From: Bathynomus jamesi
Lineage: Eukaryota; Arthropoda; Malacostraca; Isopoda; Cirolanidae
Direction: 5' to 3'
NCBI GenBank assembly: GCA_023014485.1
Contig: JAJOZX010002576.1
Coordinates: 296,501 to 360,500, forward strand
Length of the DNA: 64,000 bases
Notes under the pieces: generated by a model
The model's database searches: none
What the model was told of the DNA's origin: nothing
Seen by the model: only the letters and a program-made list of their open reading frames with translations
Program-made: the position numbers and the translations under genes
Shown here: positions 1 through 11,577 of the stretch, in pieces
Layout of the letters: the number at the start of each line of letters is the position of its first letter
Numbering within the stretch: position 1 is the first letter of the stretch

Positions 1-560
1 ACTTGTTTTTTATTGTCCAGTTTTAATCGAGGATTTCAAAAATAACATTCATGTTTTAGAGAAACAAATAGTGAGGCAGTTATATGCAATTTAACAAATT
101 TAAAATATATATTTTTAAACCGTATTGGGATCTTTTTGGTTTGACGGCCGGCGGAAAAAAAAGAGTCATGGCTACGGGACCGTCAAATTCTAGACTCTAC
201 CAACTGGTTAGGTTAACTGAATGCCCAGCTAGGTTAACAGAATGCCCGGTTAGGTCAACTGTACGCCCTTGACGATTGGTTAGGTTAAGTCATGATATTT
301 TCGTTAGTTTACTGTCAAAACAAACGAAAATATCATGACTTAACCTAACCAATCGTCATGAGCGTACAGTTGACCTAAAACTTTCAGGGATTTTGGAATC
401 TTAAAGCGTATATGATATTCTCTAAACTAAAATGTATAACTGCCTCACCATTTGTTTCTCTAAAACATGAATGTTATTTTTGAAATCCTCGATTAAAACT
501 GGACAATAAAAAACAAGTAATGTTAAAAAATATTACAGGCCGTCAAACCGAAAAGATCCA
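1..560. repeat. Foldback/MITE-like element with several inverted arms
   Basis: Bases 1-85 are an almost perfect reverse complement of 435-518. A second inverted pair lies inside (about 251-309 with 320-376) and contains TTGGTTAGGTTAAG. A third pair, 128-149 with 538-559, crosses the first rather than nesting in it. No coding capacity is visible. The element may begin before the window. A diverged copy of the inner arm recurs at about 58062-58140 inside another MITE. Non-autonomous foldback element; superfamily unknown. Confidence 0.7.
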
Positions 561-725
561 ATTAAAATATGGAGATCATTGGTGATCATATTAAAAATGA
601 TTTTCATTAAAAAATAATTTCCAAATTTTGTACTTTGTTGGCATAAAAAATGGTTACTGTAACTTAGAAATAATTATTAAAAAAGAAATAATTTCTTTCT
701 TGAACGCCATATATATACTCGTATA

Positions 726-2194
726 CAGGATGAGTCACGACGAAATGTCACAACTTCGGGAGCTTATAGCTGAGGTCATTCCCAGTCAAAAACTCTATAT
801 GAACATAGGTCCGATTCTTAACGGTTATGGAGCTATGGATGTTTGAATGTTTAAAAATAAGACTAAGCGAACAAATAACTGCTAAAGTTTTTATTTATGA
901 ATTTACAATAACTGTTCAAATGACTACCCTCGGCCTCAATGCACATCCCGGCTAGTCTGTGAATCCCGCGTGTAGCTCGCATTAGTTCATTACGATTGTC
1001 TTTTATGAGCGCTGCAGCATCCAAGATGCGACGGAGCAATGCATCTCGTGTTTCCACTTTTCTCTGGTACACCAGCTCTTTCATGCACCCCCACAGATAA
1101 AAATCGAGGGGTTAGGTGCGGAGACCTGGGTGGCAATTTTGTGCACCATCACGACCGATCCATCGACCAGGGAAGCGATCATCGAGATGCGTTCTCATTG
1201 CACGACTAAAGTGGGGAGGAGCCCGTCTTGTTGGAAGTACATCGTATTGCCAAAGGTACATCTTCTAACAGTGGCGGCAGTTCGTCTTGCAGAAATCGTA
1301 GATAATTGTCACCTGCAAGACCACCTTCGAAGATAAACGGACCAATCAGCTGACCGTAGAGAATACCACACCACACATTGACATTGAATCGATGTTGAAA
1401 ATTACTTTCCACAATGGCATGAGGATTCATTTCTGACCACACATGTGAATTGAGAGTGTTGTTGACACCGTCGCGGGTAAATTGAGCCTCATCACAGAAC
1501 AAGACGTATCGATGCAATTGTCGATCGGCATTGAGCCAATTACAAAATTCCAGCCGTTGGGCACGATCCTCAGGTTGGAGGTGCTGAACGCGCTGTACGT
1601 GGTATGGATACATTCCTTCTTCGTGTAACGTTCTACATACTCTCGTTTGAGGAACTTTATTCAGATGGTACAGCGGAGTCCTCATGTTAGTACGCGAAGG
1701 ATTTCCACACGTCTTAATGTTTTCTTGTTCAGCCACATTTGTTGTACCGGACGCTCAGATAAAACAGTAACGCTAGGTAATGAACCGCTCTCTCTCAATC
1801 TCCGGTAAACGTTGCTAAACACTCGTCGATCCGGAATTCTTCGATTTGGAAAACGTCGCTGGTATTCAGCGACAGCAGCAGTAGTATTTCCATCGTAAAA
1901 CCCGTAAACATACACCATATCGGCATATTCGGCATTTGAAAAAGTAAAAGGCATACTGAACGCACAAAACATCATCTGTACCCTGTGAAACACAACACTC
2001 TGCTGCGTAGTTAGTTCGGTTCGGTAAGTAACTGTCAATTCAGTTCAAGGTCACGCATGCGCATGCTTGAAATTTAAACATTCATAGCTCCATAACCGTT
2101 AAGAATCGGACCTATGTTTATGTGAAGTTTTTGACTGGGAATGATCTCAGCTATAAGCTCCCGAAGTTATGACATTTCGTCGTGACTCACCCTG
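726..2194 (-). mobile_element. DUF4817-type DNA transposon, complete but dead
   Basis: A 1469-bp element bounded by TA dinucleotides. Inverted repeats of about 120 bp (726-850 and 2075-2194) start CAGGATGAGTCACGACG on the left and end CGTGACTCACCCTG on the right. One transposase gene on the minus strand fills the interior. TA target duplication, size and DDE motifs place it in the IS630/Tc1/mariner group. It sits against LINE A on its right. A second member of the family is at 25851-27140 and shares the internal terminal motif built around GGTTACGGAGATAGAGC. Confidence 0.85.
863..2038 (-). pseudogene. Transposase, DUF4817 helix-turn-helix plus DDE domain
   Basis: Read on the minus strand from 2038. 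The N-terminal part (2038-1682) carries the DUF4817 signature: [11 protein letters not shown], then [17 protein letters not shown]. The middle part (1736-1206) has the first catalytic acidic motif FCDEAQFTRDG and the stretch VWCGILYGQLIGPFIFEG. After a frameshift near 1225 come QQDG and APPHFSRAMR, then WIGRDG, an in-frame stop near 1112, PLDFYLWG (third catalytic D), and the tail beginning KELVYQRKVETRDALL (1084-863). Expected length about 390 aa. At least two frameshifts and one stop make it a pseudogene. The product would bind the inverted repeats and cut at TA. Confidence 0.85.
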
Positions 2195-2199
2195 TATAC

Positions 2200-2968
2200 T
2201 CGTATATCCTTTCGGATTTCCTTGAAATCTTTGCTGTTGCAATAGACATATCAAAATCTTTTGCTAGAGTCAGTCTGGCACAAATCCTTAATTTCCAAAC
2301 TGCCCTCATTCTGTTTCTATCCTTCCATCTGTGCCTTCATCTCTGATTTTCTTTCTGGTCGATCTATAGCTGTGGTTATAGATAGCTACTGTTCTCCTCC
2401 TAAAGCTATTAATAGCGGTGTTCCTCAGGGTTCTGTACTGCCATCCACTCTTTTCCTTTTATTTATCAATGATCTATTAAGTCGTATTTCCAGTCCCATT
2501 CACTCCTATACCGATGATTCCACTCTTCACTTCCACACCGCTTCATGAAGCGGCCCTCTCAACAGACACTCAATACTTCACGTAGGACGGCTATGATACA
2601 CCTGACCTCTGATCTATCTACTATCTCTGACTGGGGCTTTCATTGCTTCAGAAACTCAGTTCTTTATCTTTCTACTCGTCACAATCTTCCACACGATTAT
2701 CCCCTTACTTTCAACAATACACAACTCAATCCTTCTTCTTCTCTTAACATTCTTAGTGTTTCCTTTTCTTGTTACCTTTCCTAGAAAGATCGCTTATACC
2801 TCTTTCTAAAACAGCTTCTAAAAGGTTAAGTGTGCTTACCGGCTGCGCAGTTTCTTCACCACCACTCAGTTGCTGTCTCTGTACAGGGGTCTTGTCCGCC
2901 CCTGTATGGAGTACGCTTCTCATGTGTGTGGTGGCTCAACCCACACATCTCTACTTGACCGAGTGGAA
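2200..2968 (+). pseudogene. LINE A, reverse transcriptase, 5' part of split element
   Basis: Plus-strand non-LTR RT of the CR1/jockey-like type. Visible in order: AIDISKSFARVS (2240s), WHKSLISKLPSF, GVPQGSVLPSTLFLLFINDL (2416-2475), and YTDDSTLH, where the catalytic YADD has become YTDD. The thumb region continues in other frames (LSTISDWG, LSTRHNLPH, SLNILSVSFS) to GSTHTSLLDRVE at 2933-2968. It is 5'-truncated and frameshifted. The reading breaks exactly where LINE B is inserted and resumes at 11124. This RT type is familiar to me from crustacean genomes, though I cannot confirm that here. Confidence 0.8.
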
Positions 2969-3107
2969 GTGCATTGAAAAAACAGGGGGAGAGTAAAAGT
3001 CAACATCTTCCTTCCTTGAATAATCATTTTTAAAATTAGAAAGGGCCGTTTTGAGCAGAAACTGAGATTTGTTTATAAAAAACCTGTGAACAGTTAGCTA
3101 GAACAAC

Positions 3108-3553
3108 GTGAAAAAAGTGTTAGCAGCTGACAAGGAAGCTTCTAACAGTGGCTGTATCCTCCAGCGCGGGACACGTCAACGCGAAGAAGAGGCGACGTCA
3201 AACCGAAACATCAACGCGCTGGTGGCCAAACTTCCTCACATCTCCGTGCAGCGGGCTGTCTACGGTTGGCCAGACTGGCAGTCGACGGCCTGTTGCGTGG
3301 CACGGTCAGAGTGCCGATCGGCTTCCGGGGCCGGACCTATTCTCAGCTTGCTATTTTTTCATTTACGGGGAGCAATTGCGTGCTCCCCAGACTACTCTTA
3401 CTCTCCGGCGACATTAAGACTAATCCAGGCCCCACTTGGGTAGCCAGACGTCCGGCTTTAGGCCGGACAGTCAGCCTTTTGAGCACTGTGTCCTCCATCT
3501 GGAGCCACCTTGAGCCGGACGTTAATTTGTCCTCCTTTTTGGGGTCTGGCTAA
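3108..3553 (+). pseudogene. LINE B 5' coding region with 2A-like motif
   Basis: The frame 3266-3553 contains LLLLSGDIKTNPGP (about 3387-3431). It matches the C-terminal form of 2A ribosome-skipping peptides (D-x-E-x-N-P-G-P) except that K replaces E. Such 2A-like motifs are known upstream of the endonuclease in several APE-type LINEs of invertebrates. Preceding overlapping frames (3108-3443, 3148-3417) suggest a basic, frameshifted N-terminus. The frame ends at 3553, about 350 bp before the endonuclease, and a (TA)n array lies in between. Whether the K variant still skips cannot be judged from sequence. Confidence 0.65.
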
Positions 3554-3743
3554 AAATAATTATATAAATTACCTCAGGTACACTTAAAATAGCGGGTACT
3601 GAAGGCCATAATAACCGTTAACGTATTTTTATTATATGTAGTTGGCAACACTGCTGATAAGCCGCATTTGTTTTCAATTTCATGACTACGAGTCGGACAG
3701 TCAGTCTGCCCAAGGAGTAAAAATGAATATTCATTTCTTTCAG

Positions 3744-3777
<34 letters not shown>
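3744..3777. repeat. (TA)n microsatellite
   Basis: Uninterrupted TA dinucleotides inside LINE B, between the 2A-like region and the endonuclease. Confidence 0.95.
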
Positions 3778-3780
<3 letters not shown>

Positions 3781-3897
3781 AACGTACGGCCACATACGCA
3801 GTGTCCTCCTTTTTAAAAATTTGGAAATGGCCACCCTAGCCCCACTACAACTTACACATGTCACCATACACAAAGTCATAGACACAATAGCACCATG

Positions 3898-4630
3898 AGA
3901 CACATACAGAAGTATAATATTAACATATTACAGTACAACGTAGATGGCCTCACAAACAAAATCATGCAGCTTAGGGAATTCGTACACAAACAAAACATTC
4001 ACATAGCACTTATATAAGAAACAAAACTAAAACGCACACGCAAAACACCCACCATCCCTGACTTCACGGCGATCCATCAAGATCGTACTGGGGGTAACTG
4101 GGGTGGACTCATCACTTACATACGTAAAAGCATTAGCTACACTGATGCCACCCAAAACATTACAAACACAATCCAAGCAGACAGCACGATAGAAATACAG
4201 GCAGTTAACATTAAAACACGCGCAAAACACACCACACTAATCAACATTTACATCCCACCAGATAGTTCACCTCAGGTGCCAGCCAATTACATTCCACAGT
4301 TACACAATCTGGCATCTCTCACTAATGTCATCTTAGGAGGAGACTTCAACGCTAAAGACACTAGTTGGTACCTGCACAACCAAAGCAACACCAGAGACGC
4401 CAACATAGCCATACAACTAAACAGCCTCTTCATTCTTAACAATACAGAAGAACATACACACATACCACATCAAGCAGGATACTCAAACTCCTCCCCAGAC
4501 ATAACGTTCTGTTCCCCCTCACTAGCAACACATACACACTGGAGAACAGAAAAACAACTGTCATCAGACCACCTGCCCATCATCATTACAACACGTTCTA
4601 CACTATGCCCCAGCAGCCTTAGGTACACTT
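3898..4630 (+). pseudogene. LINE B AP-endonuclease domain
   Basis: The frame starting near 3916 reads NILQYNVDGLTNKI, then ALI-stop-ETKL, where TAA at about 4015 replaces the CAA expected for QETKL. It continues with GGNWGGLITYIRK, INIYIPPD, VILGGDFNAKDTSW (catalytic D/N) and SSDHLPIII (catalytic DH). These are the conserved motifs of exonuclease-endonuclease-phosphatase endonucleases that nick target DNA for LINE insertion. The reading is broken at 4631 by the hAT insertion and continues at 8703 after removal of that element. Confidence 0.8.
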
Positions 4631-4805
4631 CAGGGCCGGATTAAGACCTTTAGAGGCCCTAAGCACTTAAAAGATTTTGGTGCCCCATATATATGTAATT
4701 CAAAATATAAACAAAAATAAACCATAAAATAAAATTTTATTTTTTGAAATGAAACAAAACTTACAGTAAGATGGAAAATAATGTTTATTTTTGTATACTT
4801 CCACT

Positions 4806-7550
4806 TCATTTATATTTGAAAAGTTTTCTCCTACTTTTTTTAATTGCAAAGTCTTTGATCAGATCCTCAAAACTAATCTTACGTAACACATCTGCTTCTA
4901 TACTTAGTAGAGATAAGGCATCCAGCCTGCCTTGTTGCATAGTTGTTCTGTTGGTATTTTTAATATACTTCAACTGAGAAAATGAACGCTCAGCTGAGCA
5001 ATTTGTGACCATTAATGTTAAAAATATACGAAAGGCAATTTCTACATTTGGGAAGGCACACTCAATATTGTCTTCTACAATTATTTTATAAAGTTCAGCA
5101 TGACTGAATCTTGTTTTTACATTTTTTTTTGCACTGAACTTATGGCACACATATGAGTGAAACTGCTGAAGCTCAGCAGAGAAATTAGTGTTCAAGTCCT
5201 CTGGGTAAGCATCAATCATCTTTTTACAACCCTGAGAATACCTTTCAATTTCAGTAGATGATGAAGTGGTGACATTATGTGGCACATCACTTAGAAAAGA
5301 AAATCTCTCTGCTATTTCTTTGTATATCTCTCCTCTTCTTCTCATCTCAGTTTCAAGTTTGTCAACAATTGTGTAAAAGGTGGTGATAAGAAATTTATCT
5401 CTGGCATTCAGATATACTTCTGGTGCATCTCCGTCATTGGGTACCTTCTTTCTGATACGTTTGCGAGTTTGAGCTGCCTTGTAATCAACATCTGGTAGCA
5501 TTTCCTTTGTAGCTGCTTCATATCTTTCAAATTCATCTCGTGAAGTGCACAGTTGGTCAGCTAATGATCCATACAGATCTGCACATGTTTTTAAGTTCAC
5601 ATCCTTATTCTGTAGAACTTTGCTTACTCTATGAAAATTTTGCAAAATCTCATCCCAAAAATTCAACATAAAAACGAATTCTAGCTCTTGCATCTTATTT
5701 GCAATATTATTTGCTTCTCTTCTAGTGTCTCCCTTTTGTGACTGGTCTTCAGCTATACATTCTAACGCTTCTAAAATTTTAAGGAAAGATTTCAAAATTG
5801 CTGCTGTTGCCATAGCATGTGCTTCCCATCTGGTATCAGAGAGGGATTTTAAGACACTTTCATTTCCAATACAACCTTTAAGAATTTCCCACCTGCTGGT
5901 TGAGGCTAAAAAAAGGTATAGAGCAACTGCACTGTAGAGAAGAAATTAACCGCCTCTTGACAGCAGTCAACAGCACTTCGGCCTACCAGATTTAGTGAAT
6001 GGGCTGCACGGGGCACATATATAGCAAACTTGTTTGTTTCTAAAATTTTTTGCTGCATCCCCTTATAACGCCCAGACATGTTGGCAGCGTTGTCGTAAGA
6101 TTGACCCCTACATTTTGAAAAGTTTAGCTTACAAACTTCACGTAAGTACTGCAACACCTGATTTGCCATTTCCTCACCAGTATGGCTTTTCATTTTCAGA
6201 AAGGTTAAAAAGCGTTCAATAGGCTGTCCATCTTTTAAGTACCTAAGTACAACACTTATGATCGATATGTGATAGATCTGGTGTTGAATCAACTGACAAC
6301 TAAAATAACCAGAAGATTTTACTTCGTCACAATGAGTGCGTGGACCTTTTGAGCCATTAGTTGAATGAGTTCCTCACAGGTTTTTTGGACAGGTAAGAAG
6401 GATTTCCTTTGCCAGAATTTCCATATTTCAAAATGTGACCTGCTAAAATGGATCAAACCGGCTTATGAACTCAAGCAGCCCTAAAAAATTCCCATTCTGC
6501 AATGATCCAAATCTTTCTTCTGTTCCTCGAAAAGACAAGCACGTTCAGCTAACGTACAAATAACAGCTATGCACGCCTCAAGACATGTTCCCAGTAATCA
6601 CACTCTTCCTGAATTTGTTTTTCCAACTGTTGTCCCAACCCCGCACCTTGTCTGCGAGTTAAGTATGTTAGCATAGAGTCTCGGTGAGTAGTGCTTTTTT
6701 CATGATGATCAATTACAATAGTATTTCGCCAGTCACTGAACCCTTCTCTTATAACAAAATGTGAGACATTTTTAGGAGCAAACAGTTTACAAACATAACA
6801 GTAAACTGATCCTGTTGATGGTGAATACAATAACCACTCTCTCTTGTATTTCTCACCATTGGCTTTTGTCCCAACGAAAAGTTTTTGTGAACAGTATCTT
6901 GCTGGTTTGCCACTACTGAAATGCCGGTAAGACTTGTCAAATGGCCCATTGTGGTGTTGACAGTCACTGGGTCCACAAGCAATCCAATAAGCCACATCAT
7001 CAGCAGAGAAATCAAGCCACAACCCTGGATCTTTTGCTATATTTACTTCATCTTCTGCAGACTGATTCATTTCACCACCATCACCATGGTCCACTAAACT
7101 TTCATTTTCAGCAATTATTTCAACCCCAGAATGTCTTGTAAAGCAACTTGAATCAACATTTGCAGTAGAGGTATCAAGAGAATTTACAGGCAAAGTGAGA
7201 TCAGTAGTGAGACATGTGGTAGATGAACCTGCTTGTGACACCTCGGTGATTCCAACGTCATCATATTTTGATTTTGAAGTGATCAAAGTGGTATTTGTGT
7301 CCACTTCTGATGACGGAGATTGGTTTTGATTCAGAATCGGTATATCATGTTGACGTTGTGGTCGTGGAACTTGTGTGAAGAAATCAGTCAGCTTTGCAGT
7401 CTTGGACTCTAAATCCAAAGTCTTCTCTTGTTTCTCTTTTGATAGTTTTCGCTTTTGTGCACCACTTAACTGAACACGTTTCATCTTGGTTCTTGGGGTC
7501 TGTAAAATACAGAAATAAAAAGAATATTTTATTTGTATATTATGTGGCAA
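4806..7550 (-). pseudogene. hAT transposase, ZMYM1-like type (TTF zinc finger, DUF4371, dimerization)
   Basis: Minus-strand gene in three ORF blocks. Block 1 (7550-6567) has a basic N-terminus (MKRVQLSGAQKRKLSKEKQE, likely true start near 7483) and a TTF-type zinc finger region: RHFSSGKPARYCS, YCYVCKLFA, WRNTIVIDHHEKSTTH. Upstream of that start, TTTCTGTATTTTACAG looks like a 3' splice site, so a 5' intron is likely. Block 2 (6292-5906) has the DUF4371 motif TGEEMANQVLQYL and QSYDNAANMSGRYKG, with the catalytic D. Block 3 (5813-4806) ends in the hAT C-terminal dimerization domain: FPNVEIAFRIFLTLMVTNCS, ERSFSQLKYIKN. Stops and shifts between blocks (6300-6560) inactivate it. Confidence 0.85.
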
Positions 7551-7559
7551 TCAACACAG

Positions 7560-8620
7560 TTACACATATCACAATCTTGGCTTTGTTCTTTTATTCTCAG
7601 AAAGACAAAATGGGAACCGTACACAACCAAAGTGGCAATTTAAATATAAGTGGCAATTAAATATAACTCAACCGAAATATCAACTCGAAATGTTGAATAC
7701 AAATCAAATCGAAAGAAGGAACCAAAAGAAGGAACCGAAAGAAGGAACCGAAACCTATAAAATAAAAATACTTAACATTAGAATTAATAATACGCAATCT
7801 ATAAAAATATCAATATTAACATTTCACTATTAACGAGCCACATTTTATATTTACATTTATTTATTTATTTAAAACACAATATTTAATTATAGGAAATATG
7901 AACATTTGCTTAGGGCCTAAATTGTCCTAACTACGTTTGATGTTATATATACATTACAAATTATTCACTCTGGTTATTACAATCTAAATTCTTTTATACT
8001 GTTATGACAATAGATAAATAAATTATAAAATAAAGATACGTGTATGATAAAATATTGTTATATATACAAATAAAGTACACTTCATAGACTTACCCTAGAG
8101 AAGAAGAGAGCAACAGATAAACTTCTTCAACGCTAATTAACTTAGGTCAGTATATCTTATTATTATAATGGCCGTGATAAACATCACTTGATACAACAGC
8201 AATATAGAGAGTTTATAGTTTCTTTTATTTTAATATTAATTTATATTACAATTCTATAAACCTAAATCTTTCTGTAAAACAATACCAAATGATTATGTAA
8301 AATATATATTTAATATTATATGCACAAATCACACGTTCAGAATAACTTCCTATAGCACACGAAAATATTTAATCTATATGTATTTTTAATATGGCGCTCA
8401 AAGATTTGATATAAACAAAATAATAACGCAAAGCGTAAAGTGTGTGATTACAACGAAATATATTTATTCTCTCAAAAGGGTTGTTGTTCACTACAAATTC
8501 AAACAATGAAAAAAAATAAATACTATATATGAATATATATAATTCAGTTTTCAACAGCTTATAGGCTATAAGCCGCGATTATAATAGTATAATAAATCCA
8601 TGGTAAATCCGACAATGGAA
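7560..8620. other. AT-rich non-coding part of the hAT element
   Basis: No ORF or repeat of note apart from a short direct repeat of AAAGAAGGAACCG near 7715-7750. Read on the minus strand it lies upstream of the transposase and most likely holds the promoter, leader and a 5' intron ending near 7502. Confidence 0.5.
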
Positions 8621-8702
8621 AATTTCTGTGGTGCCCCCCTTCCCTTGATGCCCTAAGCACGGGCTTATTTTGCTTAATGGTTAATCCGGCCCTGGTACAC
8701 TT

Positions 8703-10888
8703 ACAGAAATTACAAGAAAGCTGATTGGGAACAGTTCAAAATACAGACTGAGGAACAATTCATCACATTAAACAGCACACCCATCATAAACATCAATACA
8801 ACACTCAAGACATTTAATCAGATCATCAATAACATTAGGAAATACAACCCAAATTACACTAGAGAAATAGCCCACCTCATAAGGTAACGTAACAACCTCA
8901 AACATAACACACAAACACCACACACAGAAACCATAAAACAGCAGATACAACAGCTCAACACAGAAATAAACAACAAACTCAAAGAAAAACAAACAGAAAC
9001 ATTTAAGGAATTCATTACAACAGTAAACCACTCCACAGATACATCCAGGCTATACAAGACTATAAACAGCATTACCCACTCTAACAGCGGCATTCACACC
9101 TCACACGCGGCTATCTGTTACAGCCAAAATAATATCCCAACATATACACAAGCTAACATTCTAGTTAATCACTACGCAAAGATAAGTCACTTAAACAGAG
9201 ACAACAACCAAAAACACGCAGACAGACAAACAGCCAGGCACAAGAAAACCTACAGACTCGACACTATCATTACACCCTTCAATACAGACCAGACCACCAA
9301 GATCATCAAAAACATTAAGAATTCGAAGGCTACTTGGCCAGACAACATATCTAACATACACCTTAAACACTTGGGCCCACAGGGAATACTAGCTCTCACA
9401 AATATCAGCACATATCATACCACACACTGTATTATTCCTAACATATGGAAACAATGTAAATTATTACACTACTCAAACCAAACAAAAAATCCAACAGAAC
9501 CAGCCTTCTATAGACCCATTACTTTACTATGCACACCTTCCAAAGTAACAGAAAGACTAATCTTACAACTCACCAACCCACACATACCACTATTGTCTAC
9601 TTAACATGGATTCAGACCTCACCACTCAACCACGACATTACTCACTAACCTCACGCAGCACATCATGGATGGCATCAACTCCAGACAAACAGCTCAACGT
9701 ACACTATTAGCAACAATAGACATTAGTAAAGCATTTGATGCTATCCCACGTTTCCCTCTCATAAACAAAATACTCAACACAAACATGCACAATAAAACTA
9801 AATGATGGCTGAGCAACTATCTTTCAGGAAGATACTCACATGACACATTTAATGGCAAGTCATCCAAAAACAAGCTTTTTCCGAACGGGGTCTCTCAAGG
9901 CTCTGTTCTCTCACCAACACTGTTCAACTTATACATGCATGACAATCCAACACCCATAGATAACAAGCTTACCTTATTATCATATGCAGATGACATCACT
10001 CTAACATCCACCCACAACAACATCAACACCGCTACAAATAACCTACAAACATACATAAACAGTATACAAGACTGGCTGACACACAATAGACTCAAAGTAG
10101 CGCCCACAAAATCAACCATCACCTTGCTTACAAGCAACACAAAAGAACACCAGATAACTCCACAGCTTACACTAAACAACACCAACATTCCACACACTCA
10201 CAGGACCAAAATACTTGGGGTCACATACAACACATCATTATCTTTTGCAAACCACATTCAGGACATTAAAAACAAATGTACGTCAAGACTTAACACGCTT
10301 AGGGTACTAACAGTCACAAACTTTGGACACCAGCAGGAAACAACATCACTCATATACAAACAATATATTCTCTCAGTTATGGACTATGCTAGCCCATGCT
10401 GGGCAAGCATTATTTCAAACACACATAAACACCTTACAGACAATACAAACAACGCACTTCGTATCATTACAGGATGTATTCACACAACACCAATAGAACA
10501 CCTGCACACAGAAACAAAAATACTGAAAGTTAGGGGACATTTAGACATGAGGGGAACACAATTCATGGCAGCAGCAACAACTAACCCACAACACCCTTGC
10601 TACTACATGTACAATCATGCACCGACACCTCGCACCATTAAGGTAACACTAGAGAGACATTATAACCAAATACTCCATTCCATACCACGCCCCACAGACA
10701 TCACACAGTACAGAAAACACATACACACACACCTAACCCACAAAGCACTGACACGACTCGGTCCGAATGCGGTCCTAGGTGCGAAGCCGCTACCCATTAA
10801 CAGGTCAGAGATCAGCCTGAGCAGATCGGATCGAGTTAACTTAGCACGATTCCGATGTGGACATCACCCCCAACTTACGGACATATAA
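8703..10888 (+). pseudogene. LINE B reverse transcriptase
   Basis: Reads through from the endonuclease after removal of the hAT. A linker region (8703-9300) has one stop near 8884 and the motif AFYRPITLLCTPSKVTERLI (9500s). A stop at 9602 is followed by GFRPHHSTTTLLT, then ATIDISKAFDAIPR (RT motif A) and NGVSQGSVLSPTLFNLYMHD. From 9935 a long open frame of 317 aa carries YADDITLTSTH (catalytic motif C, intact), ILGVTYNTSLSFANHI and thumb sequences such as ASPCWASI and EHLHTETKILKVRGHLDMRG. Only a few stops or shifts remain, so this copy is comparatively young. Confidence 0.88.
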
Positions 10889-11101
10889 ACACAGACTAGA
10901 CAACTCCACAGACGACACCTGCCACCTGTGCCAGGACACACCACAAACAATTGAACACATTATGACAGACTGTACCGCTCTAGCACAACAACGAACACAA
11001 CACAACATCACTAGTGCGCTGAACCTCTGGTCCACTCCGGAGAGTGCGATCGGCTACCTGCGTGCCGCAGGCTTGCTCGATCAGGATCTGCTGATCGGCT
11101 A
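10857..11101 (+). pseudogene. LINE B C-terminal Cys/His segment
   Basis: After a one-base frame change near 10885 the RT tail continues as RTYKHRLDNS, then CHLCQDTPQTIEHIMTDC (a C-x2-C-x8-H-x4-C knuckle, about 10922-10975), then LGYLRAAGLL-like residues to a stop at 11101. Such a terminal knuckle is usual in several LINE clades and probably binds the element RNA. The (CAA)n tail follows directly. Confidence 0.75.
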
Positions 11102-11123
11102 AGCAACAACAACAACAACAACT

Positions 11124-11540
11124 GAGTGGAATCAAAGGCTTTTCATCTCATCATTTCCCCCCTCTTACTGACTGACTTCATTCCCTCTCTCCTCTCCAAA
11201 ATGTTGCCTCTCTCTCTCTCATTAATATCGCTATTATAACGGACACCGCTCTTCTGAACTCCTCCTTTAAAGAGATCACACAAAACCAGACTTTCGACAC
11301 AGTCTCATTCCTTTTCTGTCCAACTCTCTAGCGCAAGGGTTAACTGGTATTTTCAATCTTTCATCTACTCAACCAGTCAATTCTAGAACACTCTTCCTCA
11401 ACCCATCTTTCCCCTTGTCTGTGACCTCCACTCTTTCAAACGCAGAGTGGCCAGGCATCTCGAAAACCTTGGACCTTGATTTTGGCTTTCTTCTTCCTCT
11501 ATGGGTGGGGGTGTTTTTTTTTTTTTTTGCCGGCATTTAG
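11124..11540 (+). pseudogene. LINE A, 3' part
   Basis: Begins with the target duplication GAGTGGAA and continues LINE A in frame: VESKAFHLI. Later comes SFSVQLSSARVNWYFQSFIY, then HSFKRRVARHLENLGP and a stop near 11481. This is the C-terminus expected for the CR1-like RT seen at 2200-2968. The 3' end is marked by a T-rich run (11513-11528). The join 2968/11132 restores the original LINE reading. Confidence 0.8.
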
Positions 11541-11577
11541 ATTTCACAATTCATACGTATACCTATATACACATATA

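Larger units (their letters stand above)
4631..8694 (-). mobile_element. hAT transposon inserted in LINE B
   Basis: A 4064-bp element with a perfect 8-bp target duplication GTACACTT (4623-4630 and 8695-8702). Termini are CAGGGCCGGATTAA and its complement TTAATCCGGCCCTG. A subterminal inverted motif (CCCTAAGCAC) follows on both sides. Size, CAGGG ends and the 8-bp duplication are classic hAT features. It carries one minus-strand transposase gene (about 7550-4806). The region 7560-8600 is AT-rich 5' sequence, probably leader or intron. Confidence 0.93.
2969..11123 (+). mobile_element. LINE B, near full-length, inserted into LINE A
   Basis: The element is flanked by GAGTGGAA at 2961-2968 and 11124-11131, an 8-bp target-site duplication. 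It ends in a (CAA)n tail (11104-11121). Without the hAT insertion at 4631-8694 it is about 4.1 kb. Order: a 5' region with a 2A-like motif (3266-3553), AP-type endonuclease (about 3900-4630), RT (8703-10888) and a C-terminal Cys/His motif (10889-11101). It is a non-LTR retrotransposon of the APE/RT class, and the clade (CR1/jockey group) is uncertain. All coding parts carry stops or shifts. Confidence 0.85.
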
